In this document: positions 17,590 through 26,470 of the stretch, piece by piece
Layout: every line of letters begins with the position of its first letter
Numbering within the stretch: position 1 is the first letter of the stretch
NCBI RefSeq assembly: GCF_024204665.1
Contig: NZ_CP100355.1
Location: 1 to 64,000, forward strand
From: Natronosalvus rutilus
GTDB lineage: Archaea > Halobacteriota > Halobacteria > Halobacteriales > Natrialbaceae
Length of the DNA stretch: 64,000 nt
Direction: 5' to 3'
Notes under the pieces: generated by a model
What the model saw: only the letters and a program-made list of their open reading frames with translations
What the model was told of the DNA's origin: nothing
The model's database searches: none
Translations under genes and position numbers: made by a program

Positions 17590-17782
17590 GATCGATCCAT
17601 CGAGAGGCCCCCGCTTTATTGTTGTTGTACGCTCGTCCCGTTGATTCGCGTGTATTCGACCACCCTTCGAGACCCGGTGTGTCGGCCCCGTCGAGACTGA
17701 ACCGGCCGGTTCGGTTCCTGTATTCCCAGGATCGTCCGCGACCGGGGTGCTTTTCCGGAACGACGACCAATAGGGGGTCTAG

Positions 17783-18829
17783 ATGACTACGGGCTACTCC
17801 CCTCCCGCCACCGAATCCGACATCGAGTGGTGCTACGACGCCGTCCACGGCGTTTCGCGCACCTTCTCGATCACCATCGACCGACTCGAGGAGCCGATGG
17901 CGCGTCACATCTGCCTGGGGTACCTCCTGTGTCGAATAGCCGACACGATCGAGGACGCCGGTCACATCCCACCGGCCGAGCAGACCACCCTGCTCGAGGA
18001 GTTCGACCGGGTACTCGATCCGGACGCCGACACGACGGCGGAAGACTTCCGCGAGGCTGTCGAGCCCTGGATCCCGGAGGAGCGATCCAGCGACTGGGAC
18101 GTCGTCGCTCACACCCCGCGAGTCGTCAGGTCCTTCGAATCCCTCGAGGACGAACCTCGCGAGATCATGCGCGAACCCGTCCGCGAACTCGTCGACGGGA
18201 TGGCGATGTTCACCAGCCGGTACGCCGACCAGGGCGGCCTCCGCCTCCAGACCCTCGAGGAACTCGAGGAGTACTGCTGGTACGCCGCCGGAACCGTCGG
18301 GACGCTCATCACGGGGCTCGTCGCCCGCGGCACCTCGCCCGAGCGCGCAGAGGTGCTCCGCGACAACGCCCGGTCGTTCGCCCTGCTCTTGCAGTTGGTC
18401 AACATCGCGAAGGACGTCGAGACCGACTACCACGAGGAAAACAACGTCTACCTGCCGGCCGAGTGGCTCGCAGAAGAGGACGTCGCCGTCGAACGCGTCA
18501 CCGACGAAGCCCACCACGGCGGCGTCACGAACGTCATCCGCCGGGTGACCGGGCGAGCGGAGGGATACCTCGACGGTGCCCAGCGCTACCTCGAGGTGCT
18601 GCCCGAACGCCACGGCAACACGCTGTCGGCCTGGGCGATTCCGTACCTCCTGGCCGTGGGCACCCTGCGCGAACTCCGCGAACGGCCCGAGGACGTCATT
18701 CGGGAGGGGAACGTCAAGATTTCGCGCGCAGAAGTCTTCGCTGTGATGCAACAGTTCGAACAGGACCTCTCAAGGTCGGCACTCGAGGAGTTGCGAAGCG
18801 AGATGTCCGAGAAGCCACTCCACCAGTAA
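17783..18829 (+). CDS. crtB: Phytoene/squalene synthase
   Basis: A 348-residue trans-isoprenyl diphosphate synthase. The two Asp-rich metal-binding motifs are visible: RIADTIED (about residue 51-58) and NIAKDVETDYHEENNVYLP. The N-terminal SRTFSIT motif appears here as SRTFSITIDRL. It condenses two C20 (phytoene) or two C15 (squalene) units. The longer form with this active-site wording could be a squalene synthase or a phytoene synthase; sequence alone does not decide. Both products exist in haloarchaea (bacterioruberin, squalene, menaquinone-related membranes). Confidence 0.88.
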   Translation: MTTGYSPPATESDIEWCYDAVHGVSRTFSITIDRLEEPMARHICLGYLLCRIADTIEDAGHIPPAEQTTLLEEFDRVLDPDADTTAEDFREAVEPWIPEERSSDWDVVAHTPRVVRSFESLEDEPREIMREPVRELVDGMAMFTSRYADQGGLRLQTLEELEEYCWYAAGTVGTLITGLVARGTSPERAEVLRDNARSFALLLQLVNIAKDVETDYHEENNVYLPAEWLAEEDVAVERVTDEAHHGGVTNVIRRVTGRAEGYLDGAQRYLEVLPERHGNTLSAWAIPYLLAVGTLRELRERPEDVIREGNVKISRAEVFAVMQQFEQDLSRSALEELRSEMSEKPLHQ

Positions 18830-19147
18830 CGGGTTCACGTCCGGCGGTAGCGGGCCCGTGTCTACCGGTGTGGGTTCGTGTTCGCCCGTAGCGGGTTCGT
18901 GTCTGCTAGTTGTAGGTACGGGAGTTTCGGAAGAGGGGAGATACTCAACAGCCTGAATTTTATTACAGGAATTATATCTTATTGCTATTGGTCCTATAGT
19001 GCTGGAATAGGTCGGCACGAACGACTCGAGTATCTATAACTCGTCGGCAATTACAGGACTTCGGACCGAGCAGCCTCGAGGCCCGGAGGAAGTCCGGGTA
19101 AGGAAATACAGAACAGACGATACAGAGCGGACACTCCTGAGCAAACG
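18830..19147. repeat. Intergenic region with degenerate short repeats
   Basis: No gene is seen. From 18829 to about 18912 a unit like TAGCGGGTTCGTGTCTGCC recurs about four times imperfectly (units near 18829, 18849, 18873, 18892). An AT-rich stretch (ATTTTATTACAGGAATTATA, about 18957-18976) follows. The repeats resemble drifted tandem copies of the crtB tail, not a CRISPR array, since spacers and exact repeats are absent. Confidence 0.45.
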
Positions 19148-19600
19148 TTACTCGAGCGCGAAGACGTTCGCCTCGAGCCGACGGTCGGGGGTTACGGTGA
19201 TCGTCACGTGGGCCTCCGTGACGCCCCAGCCGTCCTCGAGCTGGTTGGCGATTTCCTCGCTCGAGAGGCGAATCGACTCCTCGCCGAGGCGCGAACGAAT
19301 GCCGTAGGGGCGGGCGGTCTCGTCCCACGGGCCCCGGACGGCCTGGCGGTCGTGGCCGCTCTCGTGGCCTGCAGGGTCGAGCCAGCGAGTGGTCTCGCGG
19401 GCGGTCTCGAGGTCGGTGCCGACGGCAATCTCGACCGTGGCGCGCTCGCTCGAGTCGTTCGCGACGTGGAGGGAGGCGATCCGAAAAGTACCGGGATCGG
19501 ACCGCTGGCCCCAGGCGACGGCGGCGGTCAGGGTCGTGCCGAGCCCGCCGAGTCCGAGGCCGAGGACTGTCCGGCGGGAGTACGTTGGAGTGGAGGGCAT
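19148..19600 (-). CDS. Tat-exported protein of unknown function
   Basis: A 150-residue protein with a twin-arginine signal (SRRTVLGLGLGGLGTTLTAA). The mature part begins with a beta strand region (FRIASLHVANDSSERATVEI), then a Trp-containing loop and LSSEEIANQLEDGWGVTEAH. It looks like a small beta-sandwich secreted by Tat in the folded state. No lipobox Cys is seen, so it may be free or anchored by uncleaved signal. No function can be named. Confidence 0.7.
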   Translation of the reverse strand: MPSTPTYSRRTVLGLGLGGLGTTLTAAVAWGQRSDPGTFRIASLHVANDSSERATVEIAVGTDLETARETTRWLDPAGHESGHDRQAVRGPWDETARPYGIRSRLGEESIRLSSEEIANQLEDGWGVTEAHVTITVTPDRRLEANVFALE

Positions 19601-19664
19601 CGCTATCCAACACTTCAGCGGCGCTACTGATATACCTGTTGACTCGCCAAGAGGTGTGCGAGTG

Positions 19665-20519
19665 CTAGTCGTACTCGTAGAAGCCCCGTCCGGTCTTTTT
19701 GCCGAGGTCGCCTGCCTCGACCTTGCGCTTGAGGAGGTACGCAGGCTTGTACCGATCCCCGAGTTCCTCGTACATCGTCTCGGAGGCGTGCAGGCAGACG
19801 TCGAGGCCGATGTGGTCGGCCAGTTTCAGCGGCCCCATCGGGACGTTCGTCCCGAGTTCCATCCCCGCGTCGATGTCTTCCTTGGTCGCGACGCCCTCGT
19901 CGTAGATCCTGATGCCCTCGTTGAGCCAGGGCATCAGGATACGGTTCGTGACGAAGCCGGGCTTGTCGTCCGATTCCCAGGTCGTCTTCCCGAGGGCTTC
20001 GGCGACCTCGTGAGCCAGGTCGGTGACGGCGGCGGTCGTCTTCTCGCCGACGACGATTTCGACCCCCTCCATGATCGGGACGGGGTTCATGAAGTGCAGA
20101 CCGACGACGCGCTCGGGGTGCTCGAGCGGCGCCGCGATCGAGGTGATCGAGAGCGTGCTCGTGTTGGTCGCGAGCATCACGTCCGCGTCGCAGTGGGTCT
20201 CGAGATCACGGAAGATGTCCCGCTTGATATCCATATTTTCGACGGCGGCCTCGACGACCAGGTCGCAGTCGGCGAGGTCCGCGAGGTCGGTCGTCCCGGC
20301 GATGCGCTCCCGGATCGTTTCGGGATCGTCGGGGAGGGCGTCCTTCCCGTCGAGGCGCTCGAGGCTGTCGGCAATCGCGTCAAATCCGCCCTCGACGTAT
20401 TCGGATTCGATGTCTCGCATGACCACGTCGTAGCCGGTTGTGGCGGCGACCTGGGCGATGCCGCTCCCCATCGTCCCCGCGCCGACGACGCCGATTCGCT
20501 CGATGTCCTGGCGTACCAT
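19665..20519 (-). CDS. hbd: 3-hydroxyacyl-CoA dehydrogenase
   Basis: A 284-residue NAD-dependent enzyme of beta-oxidation or hydroxybutyryl-CoA metabolism. Rossmann motif GVVGAGTMGSGIAQ is at the N-terminus. The catalytic His lies in VVGLHFMNPVP, with the partner Glu in the following strand. The C-terminal dimer domain (GFVTNRILMPWLNEG, then GPLKLADHIGLDVC) is complete. ATG 20519 is chosen; an upstream frame to 20594 lacks the fold. It lacks a fused enoyl-CoA hydratase domain. Confidence 0.93.
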   Translation of the reverse strand: MVRQDIERIGVVGAGTMGSGIAQVAATTGYDVVMRDIESEYVEGGFDAIADSLERLDGKDALPDDPETIRERIAGTTDLADLADCDLVVEAAVENMDIKRDIFRDLETHCDADVMLATNTSTLSITSIAAPLEHPERVVGLHFMNPVPIMEGVEIVVGEKTTAAVTDLAHEVAEALGKTTWESDDKPGFVTNRILMPWLNEGIRIYDEGVATKEDIDAGMELGTNVPMGPLKLADHIGLDVCLHASETMYEELGDRYKPAYLLKRKVEAGDLGKKTGRGFYEYD

Positions 20520-20710
20520 GGCGTGCAATACTTGCGATTCGCTGGTAAGTGTAGCGATACGTCGGGACGAGAGGGCAGTCGAGTCCCCCTCCACTTGCCG
20601 AGTTCGGGGACAAAAACAGCCGACGGCCGCGGCGTCAGACGTCGCGACTGCTGGCGATTTTCTCGAGGGGAAGGTTCAAGTTCCGGGCGTGTGAGGTATC
20701 GATAGTTCCG

Positions 20711-21277
20711 GTGAATCGCGTGAGCAAGGAAAACGTGGCCGAAACGAGAGACGGCGCTGCACGGCTCCTCGAGCCGGGCCACCGCGAGGCCCTCGAGGAT
20801 GCGGGTATCGAACCGGCAATCGTCTCGAGACAGAGTTGCTCCTATCGGATGCTGCTCGACGCCGGCCTCGACGAAGGCGTCGCCGACGCGCTCCGCCGAC
20901 AGTTCTCCCTGCCGTGGTCGTTCGAGACCGATGGCGACCTGGATCGTCGCTCGAGCGAGGTTCGCGGGCTGGGAGAGGCCGAACGCGCCTGGGTCGCCGC
21001 GAGCGCCGACGAGGGCTGGCAGGCGTTCGAACCCGTCTCCTCGAGCGGGGCCGAAGCCGGGGCCGAGGACGCGGACGACCGTCCCTGGCCCCGACCCACG
21101 CCGGTGACGGCGGTAACCGGCGTCAGTCCCGAAAACGCCGCGAGGCTAGCCGAAGCGGGGATCAACTCCGCGGAACGGCTGGCGACGGTTCACGCGACCG
21201 AAGTCGCGAAGGTCCTCGAATTGAGCGTCCTCCACGTTCGAACGTGGCGTCACAACGCCCGCGAGTTGGTCGACTAG
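20711..21277 (+). CDS. Helix-hairpin-helix domain protein
   Basis: A 188-residue protein starting with GTG (alternative GTG three codons on). The C-terminal 55 residues form a helix-hairpin-helix pair: VTAVTGVSPENAARLAEAGI, then SAERLATVHATEVAKVLEL. This resembles non-specific DNA-binding HhH domains of recombination or repair proteins. The N-terminal half has a further HhH-like unit (HREALEDAGIEPAIVS) and a Ser/acidic linker. Haloarchaea encode many such small HhH proteins of unknown role. Confidence 0.72.
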   Translation: MNRVSKENVAETRDGAARLLEPGHREALEDAGIEPAIVSRQSCSYRMLLDAGLDEGVADALRRQFSLPWSFETDGDLDRRSSEVRGLGEAERAWVAASADEGWQAFEPVSSSGAEAGAEDADDRPWPRPTPVTAVTGVSPENAARLAEAGINSAERLATVHATEVAKVLELSVLHVRTWRHNARELVD

Positions 21278-21333
21278 GGGAGTTCGGGCTCGAGGAGGCA
21301 ACGGAGACCGTAGGACGGAAACACCGAAAGTAA

Positions 21334-22026
21334 TCAATCCGCTACGGAAACCGCGCCAAAGGCGGCGAAGCCGGTAACGACGAGGTCGACTTCTTCGTGC
21401 TGTCTCTCTCGACGGGGACGGTCGTCGGAAGCCCCGCCGAGCACGGGCAGGACGTCCAGTTCTACGTTCCAGTCGCGGGGGACGATGATCTCGACGCCCC
21501 CGAACATGGCGACCGCATTGACCCGCGCCGGGCGCTCGGCGGGTCTGGCGTCCCGAAGGTCGAGTTCGGTGCCGCCGAACAGCGCCGTCAGGTCTGCCCC
21601 CGTAAACGCCGTCGACGTGTTGCGCTTCTCGACGCCGCCGAACGCGGCGAACGCCGAGGTAAAGGCGTCGTCGGTGGCTCGAACGCGCGAGCGGTACTGG
21701 CCCAACACGACCGAGAGACCGAACGCGATGACGAGCAGCGGCCAGAAGACGACGACCTGGTCGACGGCCGCGTACCCGAGCGCGACCAACTGCCACGCAC
21801 TGGCGATGCCGATCAGGACCAGCGGACCGACGACGTTTCGGAAGCGACTCCGGACAAGCGCCCAGACGCCCACGGCGACGACGACCATCGGTGCGAGCGA
21901 CAGGATGCGGTCGGTCGAAACCAGACCGGTCGTCTCGAGCAGGAGCAACAGGCCGACAAGGATCACGACCGCCCCGAAGAGGAGTTGGCTGGTCGGGAGT
22001 CGGGTGGTGGTCGTTCGAATGCCCAT
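21334..22026 (-). CDS. LiaF-like membrane protein
   Basis: A 230-residue protein from ATG 22026. Four hydrophobic helices form the N-terminal half (QLLFGAVVILVGLLLLLE, LSLAPMVVVAVGVWALV, VGPLVLIGIASAWQLVALG, VVVFWPLLVIAFGLSVVLG). A C-terminal beta-helical domain follows with AAFGGVEKRN, ALFGGTELDL and AMFGGVEIIVP repeats, the hallmark of LiaF/DUF2154-type domains. In bacteria LiaF restrains envelope-stress signalling; the archaeal partner is not visible here. The frame is open upstream to 22167, but ATG 22026 fits the fold. Confidence 0.8.
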   Translation of the reverse strand: MGIRTTTTRLPTSQLLFGAVVILVGLLLLLETTGLVSTDRILSLAPMVVVAVGVWALVRSRFRNVVGPLVLIGIASAWQLVALGYAAVDQVVVFWPLLVIAFGLSVVLGQYRSRVRATDDAFTSAFAAFGGVEKRNTSTAFTGADLTALFGGTELDLRDARPAERPARVNAVAMFGGVEIIVPRDWNVELDVLPVLGGASDDRPRRERQHEEVDLVVTGFAAFGAVSVAD

Positions 22027-22236
22027 GCTAATGGTACGCTCTCGAGGTGCAAATAGCCCGAGCGTGGTTCCACGGGGTCGAGAACGATCGATATCGACCG
22101 ACCCCACTAAATAGACAGATGTTAAATATGTGAACCAGAGGATAATTTTGGAGCGGGCGCTATTCATGCGTTCGAATCCAATCTCGACCCGATTTACTAC
22201 TCGAGAAAGTATTTTTCAGCTGAGAGGACCGCCAAC

Positions 22237-22244
22237 GATATATG
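22237..22244 (+). promoter_or_regulatory. TATA box of aldolase-fbp unit
   Basis: GATATATG is centred about 29 bases before ATG 22269. It fits a leaderless promoter and favours this start over the in-frame codon at 22242, which would overlap the box. Confidence 0.6.
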
Positions 22245-22268
22245 GGTCGATGGTGGAGTTGCAGGCAG

Positions 22269-23057
22269 ATGCGACCCATCGACGACTCACCGATCGTTCG
22301 CGACGGAAACGCCTGCATTCTCGCGATGGACCACGGCCTCGAGCACGGGCCGGTCGACTTCGAGGAGGTGCCCGAGAAGCTCGACCCCGCGACCGTGTTC
22401 GAGACGGCGACCCACGACGCGGTGACGTGCATCGCCGTCCAGAAGGGAATCGCCGAGGGCTACTACCCGAGCTACGAGGACGACGTCAACCTCCTGGTGA
22501 AACTCAACGGCACGTCGAACCTCTGGATGGGCGAACCGGACTCCTCGCTCAACTGTTCGGTGGAGTACGCTGCCGAGATCGGGGCCGACGCGGTCGGGTT
22601 CACCCTCTACGGCGGGTCGAACAACGAAGTCGAGATGGCCGAGGAATTCCGCGAAATCCACGAGGCCGCCCGCGAGTACGACCTCCCCGTCGTCATGTGG
22701 TCGTACCCGCGCGGCCAGGGGCTGAAAAACGACACGAAACCGGGGACGATCTCCTACGCGACCCGACTGGCTCTCGAACTGGGCGCCGACATCGCGAAGG
22801 TCAAGTACCCCGGCAGTGCCGACGCCATGGAACACGCCGTCCAGTGTGCCGGCGACATGAAGGTCGTCATGAGTGGCGGCTCGAAGACCGACGACCTCGA
22901 CTTCCTCTCGACAGTCGAGGCCGTGATCGCCGCCGGCGGCAACGGTCTCGCCGTGGGCCGGAACGTCTGGCAGCGCGAGAACCCCGAACGGCTACTCGAC
23001 GCCCTCGAGAAGGTCATCTACGAGGAAGAGACGGCCGACGCCGCCCTCGAGGCGTGA
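22269..23057 (+). CDS. Class I fructose-1,6-bisphosphate aldolase (archaeal DhnA type)
   Basis: A 262-residue TIM-barrel Schiff-base aldolase of the archaeal DhnA family. The lysine that binds the substrate is in AKVKYPG, and GLEHGPVDF and MSGGSKTDD are family signatures of the phosphate site. It splits or forms fructose-1,6-bisphosphate in glycolysis or gluconeogenesis. A paralogous subgroup makes the aromatic precursor ADH (AroA'), but the direct coupling with fructose-bisphosphatase, two bases downstream, favours the sugar role. The pair is probably the gluconeogenic unit. Confidence 0.88.
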   Translation: MRPIDDSPIVRDGNACILAMDHGLEHGPVDFEEVPEKLDPATVFETATHDAVTCIAVQKGIAEGYYPSYEDDVNLLVKLNGTSNLWMGEPDSSLNCSVEYAAEIGADAVGFTLYGGSNNEVEMAEEFREIHEAAREYDLPVVMWSYPRGQGLKNDTKPGTISYATRLALELGADIAKVKYPGSADAMEHAVQCAGDMKVVMSGGSKTDDLDFLSTVEAVIAAGGNGLAVGRNVWQRENPERLLDALEKVIYEEETADAALEA

Positions 23058-23059
23058 CG

Positions 23060-23947
23060 ATGGCGACGGCGCTCAACGGCGCGGTCGAGCCGGTCGATTC
23101 GATTATTCGGACAGTCGCCCGATCGGCGACCGAGATCCGCCAGGGCCTCATCGGCCGCCGGAGCAGCGCCGCCGAGGAGAACCCCAGTGGCGAGACCCAG
23201 CTCGAGGCCGACGTGTGGGCCGACGACCTCCTCTACGATCGCCTCTCGCGACTCGAGGGCGTCGCCCAGTACGCGAGCGAGGAGCGCGAGGAGGTTCTCG
23301 ACTGTGGTGACGACGTCGACGTAGACGACGGCGTCGCCGTCGCCCTCGACCCACTCGACGGCTCCTCGAACCTGAAGTCGAACAACACGATGGGGACCAT
23401 CGTCGGGATCTACGACGAGCCACTCCCGGCGCCAGGCGAGGCCCTCCTGGGGGCGTGTTACGTCCTCTACGGACCGATCACCACGATGGTCGTCGCCACC
23501 GAGGACGGCGTCTCGGAGTACGAACTGGGCGGTGGCGAGGCGACGGTCGTCCAGGCCAACGTGACCCTCCCCGACGACCCGGTCGTCTACGGCGTCGGCG
23601 GGCGCGTCCCCGACTGGCCGCCCGCGATCGAAGCCTACGTGAGCCGTCTCGAGAGCGAACTCAAACTCCGATACGGCGGCGCGATGATCGGCGACATCAA
23701 CCAGGTGCTGACCTACGGCGGCCTCTTCGCGTACCCAACCCTCGAGTCGAGTCCCGAGGGGAAACTGCGCGTCCAGTTTGAGGGCAACCCCATCGGCTAC
23801 ATCCTCGAGCGAGCAGGGGGCCGCTCGAGCGACGGACACGGCTCCCTGCTCGCCGTCGAACCGACCGAACTCCACCAGCGGACGCCGCTGTACGTCGGGA
23901 ACAAGGCGTACGTCGATCTGATCGAGGACATTCTAGCGGACGCGTAG
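23060..23947 (+). CDS. fbp: Fructose-1,6-bisphosphatase class I
   Basis: A 295-residue phosphatase of the FBPase/inositol-phosphatase superfamily. The metal-binding signature DPLDGSSN is clear, with the preceding E-E metal region (YASEEREE). The C-terminal sugar-binding part has [19 protein letters not shown] and [24 protein letters not shown] 23060 stands two bases after the aldolase stop, so both are co-translated. It dephosphorylates fructose-1,6-bisphosphate in gluconeogenesis. Confidence 0.94.
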   Translation: MATALNGAVEPVDSIIRTVARSATEIRQGLIGRRSSAAEENPSGETQLEADVWADDLLYDRLSRLEGVAQYASEEREEVLDCGDDVDVDDGVAVALDPLDGSSNLKSNNTMGTIVGIYDEPLPAPGEALLGACYVLYGPITTMVVATEDGVSEYELGGGEATVVQANVTLPDDPVVYGVGGRVPDWPPAIEAYVSRLESELKLRYGGAMIGDINQVLTYGGLFAYPTLESSPEGKLRVQFEGNPIGYILERAGGRSSDGHGSLLAVEPTELHQRTPLYVGNKAYVDLIEDILADA

Positions 23948-24032
23948 CTCGTCAGCGGCGAGTGGCACCTGGCTCCGTCAGCGGTCAGAGAAACCCGACA
24001 CCCCTTTACTCGCGCCCCGAAAACGGGGTGGT

Positions 24033-25805
24033 ATGTTCCGTTCACTCCGTACGGAGGTCGAGGCCGCCCTCGAGCGGGCGCTCTCTACGCTCGACCTCCC
24101 GACCGACGACCTCGGCATCGAAGAGCCGCCGGAAGACGTCCCGGCCGTCCTAGCCTCGAGCGTCGCCTTCCGACTGGCCGGCGAGATGGGGGCGGCCCCG
24201 CCGCAGGTCGCGGCCCAGCTAGCCGAGGAAATCGACGTCGACGACCTCGAGTACGTCGGTCGGATCGACACCCAGGGGCCGTACCTCAACTTCCTGCCGA
24301 GCGACGCCTACTTCGCCGATACCCTCGCGGCGGGCACCGACGAGGCCTACGGCCACTTGCCCGACCGCGACACCTCGGTCATCGTCGAACACACGAGTGC
24401 CAACCCGACCGGTCCAGTCCACGTCGGCCGCGCTCGCAATCCAATCGTCGGCGACGCCGTCGCGAACGTCCTCGACACCGCGGGATATGACGTCGAACGC
24501 CACTACTACGTCAACGACGCCGGCCGCCAGATGGCCGTCTTCACCTGGGCCTACGAGACCTTCGACGAGAGCGACCTCGAGACCGAACCCGAGCGCGACC
24601 GCGTCGAGTACGACCTCGTGCGCTACTACCAGAAGGGCAACGCCTACCTCGAAGCGGCTGACGAGGACGCCGTCGAGGCGGCCGAAGCCGAGATTCAGGG
24701 GATCCTGCAGGGGCTCGAAGAAGGCGACGAGGAGACCTACGAGCGCGTCCAGACAGTCGTCGATCAGGTTCTGGGCGGCATGCGCGAGTGTCTGGCCCGC
24801 CTCCCCGCTGAGTTCGACGAGTTCGTCAAGGAGACCCGGTTCATGCGCGACGGAAGCACGCAGGAAATCGCCGACCGCCTCCAGGACACCGAGTACGCCG
24901 TCCTCGAGGAGGGGGCCTGGCAACTCAACCTCGAGGAGTGGGATATCGAGAAGAAACTCGTCTTCCTGCGCTCGGACGGCACCTCGCTGTACACGACGCG
25001 GGACCTCGCCCACCACGAGTGGAAGTTCGACAACTACGACCGCGCCGTGACCGTTCTCGGCGAGGATCACAAGCTCCAGGCGAATCAGCTCGAGGCGGCC
25101 CTGGAACTGCTCGGGAACGACACCGACGCGCTGGACTCGATCCACTTCTCATGGGTCAATCTCCCTGGCGGCGAGGGCATGTCGACCCGCCGCGGGACGG
25201 GGGTCATGCTCGACGATTTGCTCGACGAGGCCATCAATCGTGCTCGCGAAGAGGTCGAGAGTCGCCTCGACGACCGTATCCGCGACGACGACCTCGAGGA
25301 AGCGGACGTCGAGCGGATCGCCCACCAGGTCGGCATCGGCGCGGTCCGCTATGACATCGTCTCCAAACAGCCGACGAAGGGGATCACCTTCGAGTGGGAC
25401 CAGGCGCTCGACTTCGAGGCACAGTCGGCCCCCTACGTGCAGTACGTCCACGCGCGCTGTTGTGGGATCCTGGACGAGGCAGGTGTCGGCGTCGACGGTA
25501 CCATCGAAACTGACGTGGACGACGACTTGCTCACCACGGACGCCGAACACGACCTCCTCGAGACCATCGCCCGCTTCCCAGCCGTCATCGAGGAAGCCGC
25601 CGACGACCTCGAGCCCCACCAGGTGGCGACTTTCACCCGCGAGTTCGCGGAGGCGTTCAACGCGTTCTACCGCGAGTGCCCGGTGCTCGCCGACGACGTC
25701 GATCCCGACGTGCGCGAGGCGCGCCTGGCCGTAGTCACCGCCTCGAGGCATACGATCGCGAACGCGCTGGCCGTGCTCGGGGTCGAGGCGCCGGAGTCGA
25801 TGTGA
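24033..25805 (+). CDS. argS: Arginyl-tRNA synthetase
   Basis: A 590-residue class I synthetase that charges tRNA-Arg. It has an N-terminal Add-1 domain, then the HIGH-like motif in [17 protein letters not shown], the catalytic Rossmann fold with insertions, a degenerate KMSKS loop ([12 protein letters not shown]) and the C-terminal anticodon-binding helical domain ending in [10 protein letters not shown]. The length is normal for archaeal ArgRS. The start ATG 24033 follows a short gap after fbp. It is functionally linked to the tRNA-Arg gene at 54.9 kb only through its substrate. Confidence 0.95.
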   Translation: MFRSLRTEVEAALERALSTLDLPTDDLGIEEPPEDVPAVLASSVAFRLAGEMGAAPPQVAAQLAEEIDVDDLEYVGRIDTQGPYLNFLPSDAYFADTLAAGTDEAYGHLPDRDTSVIVEHTSANPTGPVHVGRARNPIVGDAVANVLDTAGYDVERHYYVNDAGRQMAVFTWAYETFDESDLETEPERDRVEYDLVRYYQKGNAYLEAADEDAVEAAEAEIQGILQGLEEGDEETYERVQTVVDQVLGGMRECLARLPAEFDEFVKETRFMRDGSTQEIADRLQDTEYAVLEEGAWQLNLEEWDIEKKLVFLRSDGTSLYTTRDLAHHEWKFDNYDRAVTVLGEDHKLQANQLEAALELLGNDTDALDSIHFSWVNLPGGEGMSTRRGTGVMLDDLLDEAINRAREEVESRLDDRIRDDDLEEADVERIAHQVGIGAVRYDIVSKQPTKGITFEWDQALDFEAQSAPYVQYVHARCCGILDEAGVGVDGTIETDVDDDLLTTDAEHDLLETIARFPAVIEEAADDLEPHQVATFTREFAEAFNAFYRECPVLADDVDPDVREARLAVVTASRHTIANALAVLGVEAPESM

Positions 25806-25915
25806 GTCGGACGCGTTCTCGCCGACTGGAGGCGGCGTGATCCCGGCCGTCCGGGGTGTGTGAGGTTACATCACACGACGGCGACGTTGAAGTACCTAGT
25901 CCGTGAGTAAAGCGT

Positions 25916-26449
25916 ATGCCCGGAGCCGTATTTCTCGAGGGAGAGCGCGTCGAACTGCGAACCGTCGAACTAGAAGACGCCGAATTCTTGCAGGAACTGA
26001 TCAACGACCCGGTCGTCCGGACGAGCCTGTTCGCCCACCGTCCCATTGCCGGCCACCAGGAGCAAGAGTGGATCGAATCGATCGGCGAGGACGACGCCGT
26101 CAAACTATTGATCTGCGTCGACGGCGAGGCCGTCGGCATCGTCACCCTCGAGCCCCCGAACGACGTCTGGGGTTGTGCCGAAATCGCTTACATGGTCGCG
26201 CCGGCCGAGTGGGGCAACGGCCACGCCACCGACGCGGTCGAGGCTCTCTGCGGGTACGCGTTCACCGAGCGGCGGCTCAACAAGGTGTACGCGAGCGTCT
26301 ACGCGACGAACGGGGCCTCGGCGCGCGTGCTCGAGAAGGCGGGGTTCCAGAAGGAAGGCGAGTTTCGTCGGGAGGCGTTCGTCGAGGGCGAGTACGTGGA
26401 CCTCCTTCGGTACGGGTTGCTGGCCGAGGAGTGGACGGACGGCAGGTAG
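25916..26449 (+). CDS. GNAT acetyltransferase, RimJ/RimL type
   Basis: A 177-residue acetyltransferase. The acetyl-CoA binding region is AEIAYMVAPAEWGNGHATDA, with the family R/Q-x-x-G-x-A-like loop as EWGNGHAT. It then has KVYASVYATNGASARVLEKAGF, typical for RimJ/RimL proteins that acetylate protein N-termini or small amines. It starts at ATG 25916 with a TTGAAGTACC promoter-like stretch before it. Substrate unknown. Confidence 0.85.
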   Translation: MPGAVFLEGERVELRTVELEDAEFLQELINDPVVRTSLFAHRPIAGHQEQEWIESIGEDDAVKLLICVDGEAVGIVTLEPPNDVWGCAEIAYMVAPAEWGNGHATDAVEALCGYAFTERRLNKVYASVYATNGASARVLEKAGFQKEGEFRREAFVEGEYVDLLRYGLLAEEWTDGR

Positions 26450-26470
26450 GTATCGGTTCGGGACTCAGAT

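Noticed and set aside
16976-18751. 591-codon minus-strand frame over crtB
   Set aside because: It lies opposite the convincing phytoene/squalene synthase and within the acyl-CoA dehydrogenase in another frame; no domain.
18829-18912. Possible CRISPR array
   Set aside because: Units are imperfect, only about 20 bases long, and have no spacers of constant size or cas genes nearby.
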